64,000 nucleotides of DNA, from positions 1-64,000 of the forward strand of contig NZ_JACGXN010000010.1 of the NCBI RefSeq assembly GCF_014138285.1. Direction: 5' to 3'. Origin of the DNA: Phyllobacterium myrsinacearum. Its GTDB lineage: Bacteria > Pseudomonadota > Alphaproteobacteria > Rhizobiales > Rhizobiaceae. Positions 17,213-26,126 of the stretch are shown piece by piece. The position numbers were made by a program, and so were the translations under genes. The first letter of the stretch is position 1. Each line of letters starts with the position of its first letter. Below the pieces are notes generated by a model. It ran no database searches. It had not been told where the DNA came from and saw nothing but the letters and a program-made list of their open reading frames with translations.

Positions 17213-18195
17213 ACGACGTGCCCGGTTCCTGCAATGAGCTTTCCACGGATATGCGTGAGGTGTTGCTTCGCGCGGAGCGCGAATTGGGAACGCAGCCCGA
17301 CCCTACATTGCTGACGCCCGCCGAAGGCAGGGCACAATCTGAACGCGCAAACGCGCGTAACAACGTCGATCTGCCGCCGCTCGCTGTAATGACGGAAGTG
17401 CTCGTTGCCGCTGACACAAAGCTTGGCTCCTCGGCCTGCCGTCTGCGCGTTCTGGTTCCGCACGGGGCGGGTGCTGGAGCTGTCATCTTTGTGCATGGCG
17501 GCGGCTTCGCTTTTTGCAGCCCCGAGACGCATGAACGATGTGCCCGTGTTCTTGCCAGCGAGATCCGGCTGCCTGTCCTTATTCCCGATTACCGTCTTGC
17601 GCCGGAACATCCGTTTCCAGCGGGTTTGCATGATGTTGTCGCCTGCCTGCGTGCGGCATTCACTGCGACCGCGCAGGCAGGCGTATCAGCGGGACCGCTT
17701 ATCATTTCGGGAGATTCAGCCGGGGCAAATCTCGCCCTCGCTGCGATCATGCATGAACAGAAGGCAGGGCAATCGCTACCATCGGGTGCACTTCTGTTTT
17801 ATGGCACTTTTGATGCTGGTTTCAATACGGATTCCTATCGGCGTTTTGCCGATGGCCCTGGACTGACGCGCGGTAAAATGCAGCGTTACTGGGACTGGTA
17901 CTGCGCGGATCATCATGCGCGGCGCAATCCTTTGGCTGCTCCGCTTCAAGCCGATGATGACGCGCTGCGATCCTTGCCGCCACTTTATCTTATGGCTGCG
18001 GGCATAGATCCGCTCCTGTCCGATACGCTTCTTTTTGCCGAACGGCTGAAAGCGGTCGGCCGCGATGATCCCCTGTCAGTGGTGCCGGGGGTCACGCATG
18101 GATTTCTGCAAAATACCAATGAACTGGCCGCAGCGCGGGAGGCGCTTGCATCGGCCGGTGAAACTGCCCGGGGAATGATCGGTGGCATTCGATAA
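17209..18195 (+). CDS. Alpha/beta-hydrolase, HSL/acetyl-esterase family
   Basis: The 328-residue protein has the oxyanion HGGG motif at residues 96-99, DYRLAPEHPFPA at about 127-138, the nucleophile elbow GDSAG with Ser170, a catalytic Asp region GIDPLLSD and the catalytic His in VTHGFLQ. This set defines the hormone-sensitive-lipase esterases (Abhydrolase_3). No signal peptide is visible, so it should act in the cytoplasm. It is translationally coupled to the GntR gene and followed by the sugar-binding protein. Removal of acetyl or other acyl groups from an imported sugar is a reasonable inference. Confidence 0.88.
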   Translation: MNDVPGSCNELSTDMREVLLRAERELGTQPDPTLLTPAEGRAQSERANARNNVDLPPLAVMTEVLVAADTKLGSSACRLRVLVPHGAGAGAVIFVHGGGFAFCSPETHERCARVLASEIRLPVLIPDYRLAPEHPFPAGLHDVVACLRAAFTATAQAGVSAGPLIISGDSAGANLALAAIMHEQKAGQSLPSGALLFYGTFDAGFNTDSYRRFADGPGLTRGKMQRYWDWYCADHHARRNPLAAPLQADDDALRSLPPLYLMAAGIDPLLSDTLLFAERLKAVGRDDPLSVVPGVTHGFLQNTNELAAAREALASAGETARGMIGGIR

Positions 18196-18220
18196 TTGCA
18201 TAATAAAGGTGGAGGAAACA

Positions 18221-19423
18221 ATGAGCATTCTCAAGAAGCTGGGTATCAGCTGCGCATTCCTGACCGGGTTGGCGATGAGCACGGCCAACGCGGCTGAAAC
18301 GGTACGATTCTGGTATCATTTCGACAATCCAGAGAATCCGATGTCGGAACTCGTGGCGAAATTCGAGGCCAAAAACCCGGATATCAAGATCGAAGCTGAG
18401 AACGTTCCATGGAACAGCTATTACGATAATCTCTATACGTCTTTGGTTGGCGGCAACGCACCCGACGCCGGAATGGTCAAGCTGTTTGCGCAGCCAAGAC
18501 TTGCAGAAATGGGTGCACTCGAGCCGCTTGGCGAACGTATCAACGCTTGGCCAGGCAAAGCCGACCTGCTGGACAATCTGTTGGAGTTGAACAAGGGGCC
18601 GGACGGTCAGCAATATTATCTGCCGATCCAGTATGTCGTGCTTTATCTCTATTATCGTGCCGACCTGCTCAAAGATGCGAACCTCAATCCGCCCGCCACC
18701 TGTGAGGAATTTCGCACAGCAGCTCAAAAGCTGACGAAGGCGCCTGACACGTATGGCTTTGGCCTGCGTGGCGGCAAGGGCGGCTGGGATCAATGGGGAG
18801 CATTTGTCTTTTCGCAAGGGGCTGAGCTCAAGCCGGGCGGTTTGACCACGCCAGCGGCTATCGCCGCCAACCAGTGGCTGATAGATCTGTTCCAAAAGGA
18901 CAAGGTCATTCCTCCGTCAGCGCCCAATGACGGCTTCCAGGAAATTGTCGCAGCGTTCAAGGCCGGCAAGACTGCTATGACCATCCACCATATCGGCTCG
19001 TCCAATGATTTGGTCAAAGCGCTCGGTGACAAGGTCTCCGCGGTGCCAGTCCCTAAATGCGGTGGCAAGCAGTGGACCTCCTATGGTGACGAATCCTTGG
19101 CGATATTCTCTTCTTCACAAGTGAAGGATGCTGCCTGGAAGTGGATTTCCTTCCTGGCGGAAGCTGAAAACAACGTGGCCTTCAACAAGGCAACCGGCCA
19201 GATGACCGTGACCAAGAGTGGAGCTGAACATTGGACCCTGCACGAACGCCGATTTGTTGACGCGACGGTCCAGTCCTTGCCTTTTGCTCATGTATTGCCT
19301 CAAAGCACCGCGACGGCCGAGTTCGTCAACACCGCGTGGCAGACGTCAATGCAGCAGGCGCTCACTGGCCAGATCACGTCGCAGCAGATGATGGAGCAAC
19401 TCGAAAATCTGTTCGCGCAATAG
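18221..19423 (+). CDS. ABC sugar transporter periplasmic substrate-binding protein
   Basis: ATG 18221 follows GGTGGAGGA (18209-18217). The 400-residue protein has a signal peptide (KKLGISCAFLTGLAMSTANA, cleaved before AETVRFWYHF) and the family-1 solute-binding pattern: FEAKNPDIKIEAENVPW, then DAGMVKLFAQPRLAEMG, then YGDESLAIFSSSQ. It resembles UgpB/MalE-like proteins for oligosaccharides or polyol derivatives. It sits between the esterase and the permeases and should determine substrate choice, which cannot be read from sequence alone. Confidence 0.9.
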   Translation: MSILKKLGISCAFLTGLAMSTANAAETVRFWYHFDNPENPMSELVAKFEAKNPDIKIEAENVPWNSYYDNLYTSLVGGNAPDAGMVKLFAQPRLAEMGALEPLGERINAWPGKADLLDNLLELNKGPDGQQYYLPIQYVVLYLYYRADLLKDANLNPPATCEEFRTAAQKLTKAPDTYGFGLRGGKGGWDQWGAFVFSQGAELKPGGLTTPAAIAANQWLIDLFQKDKVIPPSAPNDGFQEIVAAFKAGKTAMTIHHIGSSNDLVKALGDKVSAVPVPKCGGKQWTSYGDESLAIFSSSQVKDAAWKWISFLAEAENNVAFNKATGQMTVTKSGAEHWTLHERRFVDATVQSLPFAHVLPQSTATAEFVNTAWQTSMQQALTGQITSQQMMEQLENLFAQ

Positions 19424-19467
19424 CGTGTTCAGATGCTCCTCATTGGTCACAGCAAGAAAGTCAGCCC

Positions 19468-20391
19468 ATGTCTACGCTCGCACCAGCTGCACCGGAAGAT
19501 CTTAGACAGGTACGCCCGCTTCGCAGCAGGCTGATGCCCTATGCTTTACTGGTGCCGGCCGTGCTGGTGACATTGTTCGTCGTTTTTTTTCCGATGTTCC
19601 AGGCTGTTGTCACCAGCTTCTATGATGTCATCCTGTGGAAACCGAACGCCAATCGCTTTGTTGGCTTTGGCAACTATATTAAGCTTTTGCGTGATCCGGT
19701 TTTCTGGACTTCGCTCGGCCACACGGCAATCTGGATCGGACTGACGGTTCCGTTGCAGATGGGGCTTGGTCTTGTCACGGCACTTCTGCTCAACCGTGAA
19801 TTTCCCTGGCGCGGCCTGGCGAGGGCGCTGGTCATCATCCCCTGGGCACTGCCGAGTGTGGTCATCGCCTTGATGTGGCGCTGGATTTATGACCCGACCA
19901 CGGGGGTGCTCAATGATATCCTGCTCTATCTCTCCATTATCCATTCGACGGTCCCTTGGCTCGCCGATCCCCACCTCGCGCTCTACGCGGTGATCGCTAC
20001 CTTGACCTGGCAGGGCTTTCCGTTTTTTGCGGTGATGATCCTGGCTGGCCTGCAAGGCATTCCGCAAAGTCAGTATGAAGCCGCCTCGATCGATGGTGCC
20101 AGCCCTTGGCGGCAGTTCGTCCACATAACGCTGCCAGGAATTGCGCCCGTTCTGGCAACCGCAGGATTGCTGCGGATCATCTGGGTTGCCAATTCCATGG
20201 ACGTGATTTTTGTGATGACCGGCGGCGGTCCGGGCTATGCGACGCACACGCTGCCGCTCTACGCCTTCATCAAGGCGCGTCAAAATCTCGATTTCGGTTA
20301 TGGGACAGCGATCGCCGTAACCTTCACGATCCTGCTCGGGGCGATCGTTGCCGTCTATATCGTCCGCACGCTGCGCGAGGTGGAAAGATGA
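19468..20391 (+). CDS. ABC sugar transporter permease (MalF/UgpA type)
   Basis: From ATG 19468 the protein has 307 residues with six predicted membrane spans. The EAA loop EAASIDGASPWRQFVHITLPGI contacts the ATPase, and GGGPGYATHTLPLY is typical of this permease class. The longer frame opening at 19336 reads into the end of the binding-protein gene and lacks membrane features. Its TGA overlaps the next permease start (ATGA). Confidence 0.92.
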   Translation: MSTLAPAAPEDLRQVRPLRSRLMPYALLVPAVLVTLFVVFFPMFQAVVTSFYDVILWKPNANRFVGFGNYIKLLRDPVFWTSLGHTAIWIGLTVPLQMGLGLVTALLLNREFPWRGLARALVIIPWALPSVVIALMWRWIYDPTTGVLNDILLYLSIIHSTVPWLADPHLALYAVIATLTWQGFPFFAVMILAGLQGIPQSQYEAASIDGASPWRQFVHITLPGIAPVLATAGLLRIIWVANSMDVIFVMTGGGPGYATHTLPLYAFIKARQNLDFGYGTAIAVTFTILLGAIVAVYIVRTLREVER

Positions 20392-21221
20392 ACAAGCCTT
20401 CGACGCTTCGGCGCATTCTCACAACCGACATTCCTGTTGTTCTGATCATCCTTCTCGCCATAGGGCCATTTGTCTGGATGATGCTCACCTCGCTGACGCC
20501 GACCGCGCAGCTGTCTGCGTCAGGTGTATCCTTGTCACCGGCTGGATGGAGCATCGACAATTATGCCCGGCTTCTCAGGCAGACCTCGTTTCTTCACAAC
20601 ATGCTTGACAGCCTGATCATCGCCGGCGGCACCGTGATCCTCGGGCTCGTCGTTTCGGTTACCGCAGCCTATGCATTGTCGCGCTTTCGGTTTGCCGGAC
20701 GCAAGCTGATCATGCTGCAGTTCCTCCTGGTCAATATGTTCCCGATAGTGCTCCTGATCCTGCCGCTTTTCGTCCTGATGCGGAAGATCGGTATTCTCGA
20801 TACCCATATCGGGCTGATCCTTGCCAATTCGACGGTTGCCATTCCTTTTGCCGTCTGGATGCTGACCAGTTATGTGGGTGCCATTCCACGCAGTCTCGAC
20901 GAGGCGGCAATGATCGATGGCTGTTCGCGGCTTCAGGCCCTGCGGCGCATTGTTCTGCCTCTGGCGATGCCCGGCATCATTTCGACGGGTATTTATATCT
21001 TCATCACCGCCTGGAACGAGTATCTTTATGCTCTGACCCTGGGTGGCCGCAATGTCCGGCCTGTTACCGTAGCGATCCAGACCCTGATCGGTGAATACCA
21101 GATCGAATGGGGTCTGCTTGCCGCAGGTGGCGTTGTCGGTGCGCTGCCTGCCACCCTCCTTTTCCTTCTCGTTCAGCGCCGTCTTATCGGTGGCCTTACT
21201 CAAGGGGCGGTGAAGGGATGA
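20388..21221 (+). CDS. ABC sugar transporter permease (MalG/UgpE type)
   Basis: The 277-residue protein starts at the ATG overlapping the stop codon of the preceding permease. It has six predicted spans and the EAA motif DEAAMIDGCSRLQALRRIVLPLAMPG. Characteristic MalG-type segments are FVWMMLTSLTP near the start and FITAWNEYLYALTL in the last third. It pairs with the upstream permease to form the channel. Its end overlaps a possible ATG (21218) of the isomerase gene. Confidence 0.93.
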   Translation: MNKPSTLRRILTTDIPVVLIILLAIGPFVWMMLTSLTPTAQLSASGVSLSPAGWSIDNYARLLRQTSFLHNMLDSLIIAGGTVILGLVVSVTAAYALSRFRFAGRKLIMLQFLLVNMFPIVLLILPLFVLMRKIGILDTHIGLILANSTVAIPFAVWMLTSYVGAIPRSLDEAAMIDGCSRLQALRRIVLPLAMPGIISTGIYIFITAWNEYLYALTLGGRNVRPVTVAIQTLIGEYQIEWGLLAAGGVVGALPATLLFLLVQRRLIGGLTQGAVKG

Positions 21222-21244
21222 CCCATATTTATCAAAGAGGACCT

Positions 21245-22129
21245 ATGATGAATCCCATCGGATTGATCTCCATGCAATATGCAAGGCCATTTACCGCCGA
21301 GCATTTCCCCCTGTTCAAAAAAATGCGCGATCTCGGCTTCGACTTTGTCGAACTGCTTGTGCCTGAACCTGGAGAAATCGATCTTGCCGAAACCAGGCGT
21401 GCGCTGGAGGATGCAGGACTTGATGTTGTGCTTGCAGCGCGCGTCAATCTTCAGCGTAACCTCTCGTCAGATGATCGGGATGCGCATCGCGCCGGGATAG
21501 ACTATCTGCGCTATACGGCAGACTGCGCGGCAGCGCTCGGCGCGCGCGTGGTCGGCGGACCATTGACGGGCAATCCACTGGTGTTTGCCGGACGCGCTCC
21601 TCTGCCCGTGCCGGAGGCAGAGCGGCTGGCGCGCAAGGAGCGCTGTGTCAAAGGTCTGGTGGAAGCGGGTAACCATGCTGCAGATGCGGGTGTTCTGCTT
21701 GCCATCGAGCCGCTCAACCGGTTTGAAAGCGATGTGCTGTGTACGACACAGCAGGCCATCGAACTTCTCGACGCAGTTGATCATCCGGCCATAAAACTGA
21801 TGCTCGATACCTTCCACATGCATATGGAAGAAGCGTCAATTGCCGAAGCCATACGGCTGGGCGGAGCACATCTGGTGCATTTTCAGGCAAATGAAAACCA
21901 TCGCGGATTTCCGGGTACCGGATCGACAGACTGGGTTTCTGTCGCTCGGGCGCTGCATGAGATCGGCTACAGGGGACCGGTATCGTTGGAACCGTTCCGA
22001 CGTAATGACGACCGTTTTGGCGTTCCTTTCGCACAGTGGCGTCCGCCTCATGAAGATGAAAGCGAGCGCCTGGCGGCAAGCGCGGCCTTTATCAAATCCC
22101 ACCTCACACTGACGGAATATCGGCGATGA
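21245..22129 (+). CDS. TIM-barrel sugar isomerase/epimerase (ketose 3-epimerase-like)
   Basis: The 294-residue protein starts at ATG 21245, preceded by AAAGAGG; ATG 21218, overlapping the permease stop codon, is also possible. It is an AP-endonuclease-2-fold sugar isomerase. The likely metal ligands are the Glu in AIEPLNRFE, the Asp in LMLDTFHMHMEE, the His in VHFQANENHRGFPGTG and the Glu in VSLEPFRR. This order matches D-tagatose/D-psicose 3-epimerases. It probably converts the imported sugar or a keto derivative made by the neighbouring dehydrogenase. The exact substrate is unknown. Confidence 0.85.
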   Translation: MMNPIGLISMQYARPFTAEHFPLFKKMRDLGFDFVELLVPEPGEIDLAETRRALEDAGLDVVLAARVNLQRNLSSDDRDAHRAGIDYLRYTADCAAALGARVVGGPLTGNPLVFAGRAPLPVPEAERLARKERCVKGLVEAGNHAADAGVLLAIEPLNRFESDVLCTTQQAIELLDAVDHPAIKLMLDTFHMHMEEASIAEAIRLGGAHLVHFQANENHRGFPGTGSTDWVSVARALHEIGYRGPVSLEPFRRNDDRFGVPFAQWRPPHEDESERLAASAAFIKSHLTLTEYRR

Positions 22130-23121
22130 CATTGAAAATCGGCTGGATTGGTTGCGGTATTCACGCAACTCAGATGCTTCTTCCGCAACTTGTTCGCCAC
22201 GATGTCGAGATCGTTGCACTGTGCGATATCGACGGTAAACGCCTGGCGGATGCAGGCCGGCAATTCGGCGTATCCCGCCTCACCAGCGATGCCGAAGAGT
22301 TGATCCGCACGTCCGGCATTGATGCTGTCGGCATGGCTGTGGGCCCCGAGCAACACCTGCACTTCGGCAAACTGGCTCTTGAGCGAGGATTGCCCGTGTT
22401 CATGGAAAAGCCGCCTTCAGGCACGGCGCACGGCGCGCGTGAATTGCGTGCAGCTTCCGAACGCTCTGGAAAACCGTTGCTGGTCGGTTTCATGAAGCGT
22501 TATTCTGTTGGCAACAAGATTGCCCACAACATCATCCAGTCGGGGCGCTTCGGGCCCATACTTGGACTTACAGGATATTACATGACAGCACCGGGATATT
22601 TTACCGGCAATGTCGACTATACTGGCTTCTTCCTGCATCACTGTGTGCATTATATGGATCTGGTATCGTTTTTTGTATCGCCGGTGCAGACCATCTCGGC
22701 CCGGAAGGTCGAGAAAACGCCGGGCAGGGTGCTCTTCCACGTAGGCTTCGAGTTCGAGTGCGGCGCCATCGGCAATATCGCCATGGGCACAATCCAGTCG
22801 CGTGGTGCGCCGGTTGAACGCATTGAACTGATGAGCGATCATCAGCGGCTGGAAGTGGATGACGTGATCGAGGTACGCTGGAACCGCAATCCACCATTCA
22901 AAGTGGATGATCCGAATGCGACGCTCACCGATGACGTCGATACGCTGATGTGGAAGCCGAATTTCACCGCAGCGGCAAATGAAGATCCGAAGGGTTATCA
23001 TTCGCTCTTGGCCGATGTAGTGCCGGCGCTTGGCGGCGCGTTGACCGCTGCCCCTACCATCCATGATGGGGTAATTGCGATGGAACGGCTCGAGATATTG
23101 CGGCGGGAACTTGCTTTGTAG
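22126..23121 (+). CDS. Gfo/Idh/MocA-family NAD(P)-dependent sugar dehydrogenase
   Basis: The 331-residue protein begins with a Rossmann fold (KIGWIGCGIHATQ) and carries the EKPPSGT motif whose Lys contacts substrate and cofactor. The C-terminal half is the usual open beta-sheet domain, with FFLHHCVHYMDLVSFF supplying the catalytic-region His/Asp. It overlaps the epimerase gene by 4 bases (ATGA) and ends the operon. Oxidation or reduction of the transported sugar, upstream or downstream of the epimerase step, is its likely role. Confidence 0.9.
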   Translation: MTLKIGWIGCGIHATQMLLPQLVRHDVEIVALCDIDGKRLADAGRQFGVSRLTSDAEELIRTSGIDAVGMAVGPEQHLHFGKLALERGLPVFMEKPPSGTAHGARELRAASERSGKPLLVGFMKRYSVGNKIAHNIIQSGRFGPILGLTGYYMTAPGYFTGNVDYTGFFLHHCVHYMDLVSFFVSPVQTISARKVEKTPGRVLFHVGFEFECGAIGNIAMGTIQSRGAPVERIELMSDHQRLEVDDVIEVRWNRNPPFKVDDPNATLTDDVDTLMWKPNFTAAANEDPKGYHSLLADVVPALGGALTAAPTIHDGVIAMERLEILRRELAL

Positions 23122-23268
23122 AAACGATAGGGCTTGTCATGCTGTTTCAGATGGATTCAAAAGTGGCGGCAACTGCAGAGATCAAGCAAGCGCTCCAGGC
23201 GCCGCTTTCCATTCGATGATGGCGTTGAGGCAGTGCAGATGGACAGTGAAGGCTGACCGTTTAATGTG

Positions 23269-24055
23269 GGTTTTGTTGCAACTGCTGAATGGAAGCGCAA
23301 AGAGGCGTGATACGAAGCCAATTATGTGGCAAGAATTTCGAACTGCTCAGCCCGGGACGGATTCGGATTGCAGGCAAACCTCGCCTGTCGTTTGCGCATC
23401 ATGTGGACCATTTCGATGCAGGACAGGATGATCGCGGCTGTTGCCTGTGATTTGAATCCAAGCATTGGCCCGACGCGGCGCTTGATGCGCCGATGGTCCT
23501 GTTCAATCCGGTTACTCAGGTATTTACTCTTGCGGATTTCGATCAGCTTCAGCCGGCGTCGAGGGCGATCCTGCAAACGATTTGTGGTGTCACAGGAAAC
23601 GATAGCCTCCAGGTTGGTCTGACTACCGTCGATGACAACGCGGTCGGGTCGGCACCTTTCTGAAGAACCGCTTGGCCGACAGCAAGTCACGCTGCTCGCC
23701 GACACTGTCGATGGCGCGCGCGGTAGAGGTACATCCACTGGCCGCGGACCTTGATGTACGTCTCGTCGATATGCCATTTGCCGGTAACGCTCCGCTTGCG
23801 TGGGTTGAAAGGCTCCAGCAGTTGCGGGGCATAACGGACCGTCCAGCGGTGAATACTCGTGTGGTCGACGGGCAATGCCCCGCTCGGCCATCATCTCTTC
23901 CAGATCACGCAAGCTCAGACTGTAGGCCAGGTACCAGCGCACGCAAAGCAGGATCACCGACTGGTCGAACTGGCGGCCCTTCAACATTTAATCCTCCGAA
24001 ATGTCAGAGGTCCTCCTTGCCACAGTGCCGGTACTCAAAACGTTGCAACACAACC
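23269..24055 (-). mobile_element. Decayed IS6-family insertion sequence
   Basis: The terminal inverted repeats are GGTTTTGTTGCAAC at 23269-23282 and its near-complement GTTGCAACACAACC at 24042-24055, giving a 787-bp element of normal IS6 size. The flanking 8-mers differ (TTAATGTG and AACACTTG), so no target duplication remains. The transposase inside is broken. Confidence 0.85.
23322..23987 (-). pseudogene. IS6-family transposase, multiply frameshifted
   Basis: The conserved IS6 transposase is scattered over three frames. MLKGRQFDQSVILLCVRWYL to EEMMAERGIA is in one frame. SIHRWTVRYAPQLLEPFN to HIDETYIKVRGQWMYLYRA, with the first catalytic Asp, is in a second (about 23705-23875). A short third-frame piece contains SAKRFFRK. 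The first frame then returns with VIDGSQTN and RIEQDHRRIKRRVGPMLGFKS, holding the second Asp and the Glu. At least three frameshifts rule out activity. Confidence 0.9.
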
Positions 24056-24150
24056 AACACTTGTCTATGGCCTTTGCCTTCTGCCGAGTCAGCTTTCTCA
24101 TGACGGCAACAGCACCAGTGGTTGACGAGAACAAGTGACTTCTATTTGCA

Positions 24151-24328
24151 CTATTTCGCCTGTGTCCGCATCAAGCGCTGAAACGACCTTACACGGCACG
24201 ATAATCCATTCACCCGTTCACCTGACATGACAATAATTGCGCCGCATGCATAGGCAAGCATGTCGTGCCAATCAAGCGTGGCTCCAATGACAGTGCGTAG
24301 TATCGGAAAAGAAATATGAACACCAAAG
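24151..24328 (-). pseudogene. C-terminal fragment of a DUF2809-like membrane protein, cut by an IS end
   Basis: Reading on the minus strand directly from the IS6-like end at 24329, the frame gives FPILRTVIGATLDWHDMLAY followed by ACGAIIVMSGERV. A pattern of L-R-x-T-x-x-G...D-W-x-D-x-x-A-Y-x-x-G-A is characteristic of the end of DUF2809 proteins (several membrane spans, unknown role). The N-terminal part is missing. The family call is by eye on a short fragment. Confidence 0.4.
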
Positions 24329-24364
24329 GGATTTGTTGCAATGGCTGAATGGAAGCGCGAGGAG
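24329..24364. mobile_element. Isolated IS6-type terminal fragment
   Basis: The 36 bases starting GGATTTGTTGCAATGG match the left end of the IS6 element at 23269-23304 in about 30 positions and have the same orientation. No transposase follows. It is a solo end left by an older insertion or a recombination between IS copies, and it separates the DUF2809 fragment from the IS3 fragment. Confidence 0.65.
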
Positions 24365-24380
24365 ATGCTGCCTGCGGTAA

Positions 24381-24485
24381 AAACGTCTGTTCCGATATGC
24401 CAATTTGCCACATCCGGTCAGCAATGGGCAATCCAAGCTTCGTCTGCTTCAACACCGCGACAGTCTGCTCAACAGAAAAACAAGG
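24381..24485 (-). pseudogene. IS3-family OrfA (transposase helix-turn-helix) fragment
   Basis: The minus-strand residues VEQTVAVLKQTKLGLPIADR continue with MWQIGISEQTF. This is the classic OrfA pattern (E-Q-x-x-x-V-L-x-x-x-x-x-G...H/Q-G-I-S-E-Q-T-F/Y) of IS3-group elements. The downstream part, where YRWK should follow, is replaced by the IS6-type end. Nothing of OrfB remains. Confidence 0.65.
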
Positions 24486-24580
24486 TTCTTCATCGGCAAT
24501 TCTCCTCGCCAACATTAGAAATTGAACGGGAAAACGAACAACAAACATAGACCACATTTAAAAACGTCACCTCACAGACA

Positions 24581-24741
24581 TTGGCCCAAAATGGCAAGAC
24601 CGGTGATCCGGCTATGCTAGAAACACGCTGATTAGACCTTGTCGGTCGATCACGTCATGATTGGTTGGATGGCGTTTGCTGCTGTGGATAGCCCCTGTGG
24701 AGTGGCTCAAGCGGGGCATTAGTCAGATTGAATGAAGATGT
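24581..24741 (+). repeat. 150-bp promoter-proximal repeat, copy 1
   Basis: Together with 30255-30410 and 32702-32868 this forms a three-copy family, all in the same orientation. Shared blocks in order are TTGGCxCAAAATGGCAAGACC, GCTAGAA/CCTAAAA, ATTAGAxxTTGxCGGT, GxGGAxTGGC and TTAGTCAG. Copy 1 ends about 165 bp before the DUF2092 gene. Confidence 0.75.
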
Positions 24742-24907
24742 GCTGGAAGTTCGATGGACTGTTTTGAGTGCTGCTATTCTTTCATGCTCAGCCGTCTCAG
24801 CTCAGTTCGGGATCTCTACCGGCGAGGCCTTTGGGCGTATGCTCCATTGCCGGGAAGGGTAGGTAGGTTTCAGCGCACGCCAGGCGCGCTATTTTCGAGG
24901 TAAGGCC

Positions 24908-25726
24908 GTGAAAAAATTGATACTTGAACGATGGCATAAAGTTTCCGCTTCGCGCATGCGTGTATTGGCGTTAAGCGTGGCGGCCGGCATGGCGTTCACA
25001 CCCTTGGCAGCTTCGGCGCAGGCGCAGGTTGTCATCGACCCGGCCGCGGACAAGATTCTCAGCGCCATGACCAGCAATCTAAAGACGCTTTCGACTGTCA
25101 GCGCCGATTACGACGCCGATCACGAGATCGTAACCCTGGAGGGTCAGAAGATCCAGTACAGCGCGTCGGGTTCCATTGAACTCGATCGCGACAAGGGCTT
25201 CCGGATCACTCGCAAGGGACCGTATGCCGACGTGGAAGTAACATTCGACGGCAAGATGATATCGCTCTACGGCAAGGGAATGAACGTGTTCGCGCAGATC
25301 GAAAGTGCCAGCCCGAGTGTTGAGGACGCGACCAGGGAGTTCCGCGAATCTACCGGCCTCGATGCTCCTGGAGCTGACTTTCTGGCGAGCGATCCTTATG
25401 CCGTTCTGACCGACGGGGTCACTGAGGGAACCATCGTTGGCTCGGCCATTGTCGGTGGCGTCGAATGCGATCACCTCGCATTCAGAACCGATGCCGTCGA
25501 TTGGCAGATCTGGATCAGCAAGGGCGACAAGCCGTTGCCGCTCAAATACGTCATCACAACCAAATGGGTCACCGGCGCGCCGGAATACACACTGCGGCTG
25601 AGAAGCTGGAAGACCGATGGGATCGATGCCGCCCGGTTCGCTTTCTCCCCGCCTGCGCGCGCTAAAAAGCTCGAACAGGTGCATGCCGATGTCACCGGCG
25701 AACTGTCACTCCAGGCGGGAGAATGA
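24908..25726 (+). CDS. DUF2092 family periplasmic protein
   Basis: GTG 24908 follows GAGGTAAGG. The 272-residue product has a signal peptide (VLALSVAAGMAFTPLAASAQAQ) and matches DUF2092: an ILSAMTSNLKTLSTVSADYDADHE opening, antiparallel beta pattern (RITRKGPYADVEVTFDGKMIS), ECDHLAFRTDAVDWQIWISKGD and KPLPLKYVITTKWVTGAPEY. The fold is expected to resemble LolA/LolB lipoprotein carriers, suggesting binding of a hydrophobic ligand in the periplasm. It overlaps the next small secreted gene and leads a cluster with a sulfatase and its activating enzyme. Confidence 0.82.
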   Translation: MKKLILERWHKVSASRMRVLALSVAAGMAFTPLAASAQAQVVIDPAADKILSAMTSNLKTLSTVSADYDADHEIVTLEGQKIQYSASGSIELDRDKGFRITRKGPYADVEVTFDGKMISLYGKGMNVFAQIESASPSVEDATREFRESTGLDAPGADFLASDPYAVLTDGVTEGTIVGSAIVGGVECDHLAFRTDAVDWQIWISKGDKPLPLKYVITTKWVTGAPEYTLRLRSWKTDGIDAARFAFSPPARAKKLEQVHADVTGELSLQAGE

Positions 25727-26049
25727 AGATGCCCAAATTGTACAGCAGACTCTTGGTGGCTGCCATCGCTCTGTTGGCCATGCTCACGGTGGACAGTGTC
25801 CTGCCGCTGCCGTTCAGTCCGTTCGTTTCCGAAGCTCAGGCAATTATCGGACGGCCGTTGACGCCATATAGCGTGGCCGGCGTTGCCCGACGCACTACAC
25901 GCCGGGTCGTTCGTCGCACCACGATGTATGCCGCCACTCTGCCTGGCGGCTGCATCAGCACCAGCGTCTATGGCGCCGTGGTGTGGCGCTGCGGCAGTGT
26001 CTACTACCAGCCCTACGGCGGGCGCTACGTTCAAATCTACGTCGATTGA
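25723..26049 (+). CDS. Small secreted Arg/Tyr-rich protein of unknown function
   Basis: The 108-residue product overlaps the DUF2092 gene end (ATGA). It has a signal peptide (LLVAAIALLAMLTV, with cleavage near SEAQA), a basic RRTTRRVVRRTT stretch, and a compact tail, GGCISTSVYGAVVWRCGSVYYQP, with two cysteines that could form a disulfide. Similar small proteins accompany DUF2092 genes in other rhizobia as I recall them, which argues for joint function. No biochemical role is known to me. Confidence 0.75.
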   Translation: MKMPKLYSRLLVAAIALLAMLTVDSVLPLPFSPFVSEAQAIIGRPLTPYSVAGVARRTTRRVVRRTTMYAATLPGGCISTSVYGAVVWRCGSVYYQPYGGRYVQIYVD

Positions 26050-26126
26050 ACCTGCAGCGAGACGCATGGGTAACTGCACCGTGCGGCACAATATGCATCT
26101 GATTATAGGTTGACGGGGGATCGGCT

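Noticed and set aside
19336-19467. N-terminal extension of the first sugar permease
   Set aside because: It overlaps the end of the binding-protein gene in another frame and lacks any membrane or conserved character.
24581-24741. Sigma-54 promoter in the 150-bp repeat (TTGGCAC...GGCA)
   Set aside because: The second box is at the wrong spacing and lacks the invariant GC at the required distance in all three copies.
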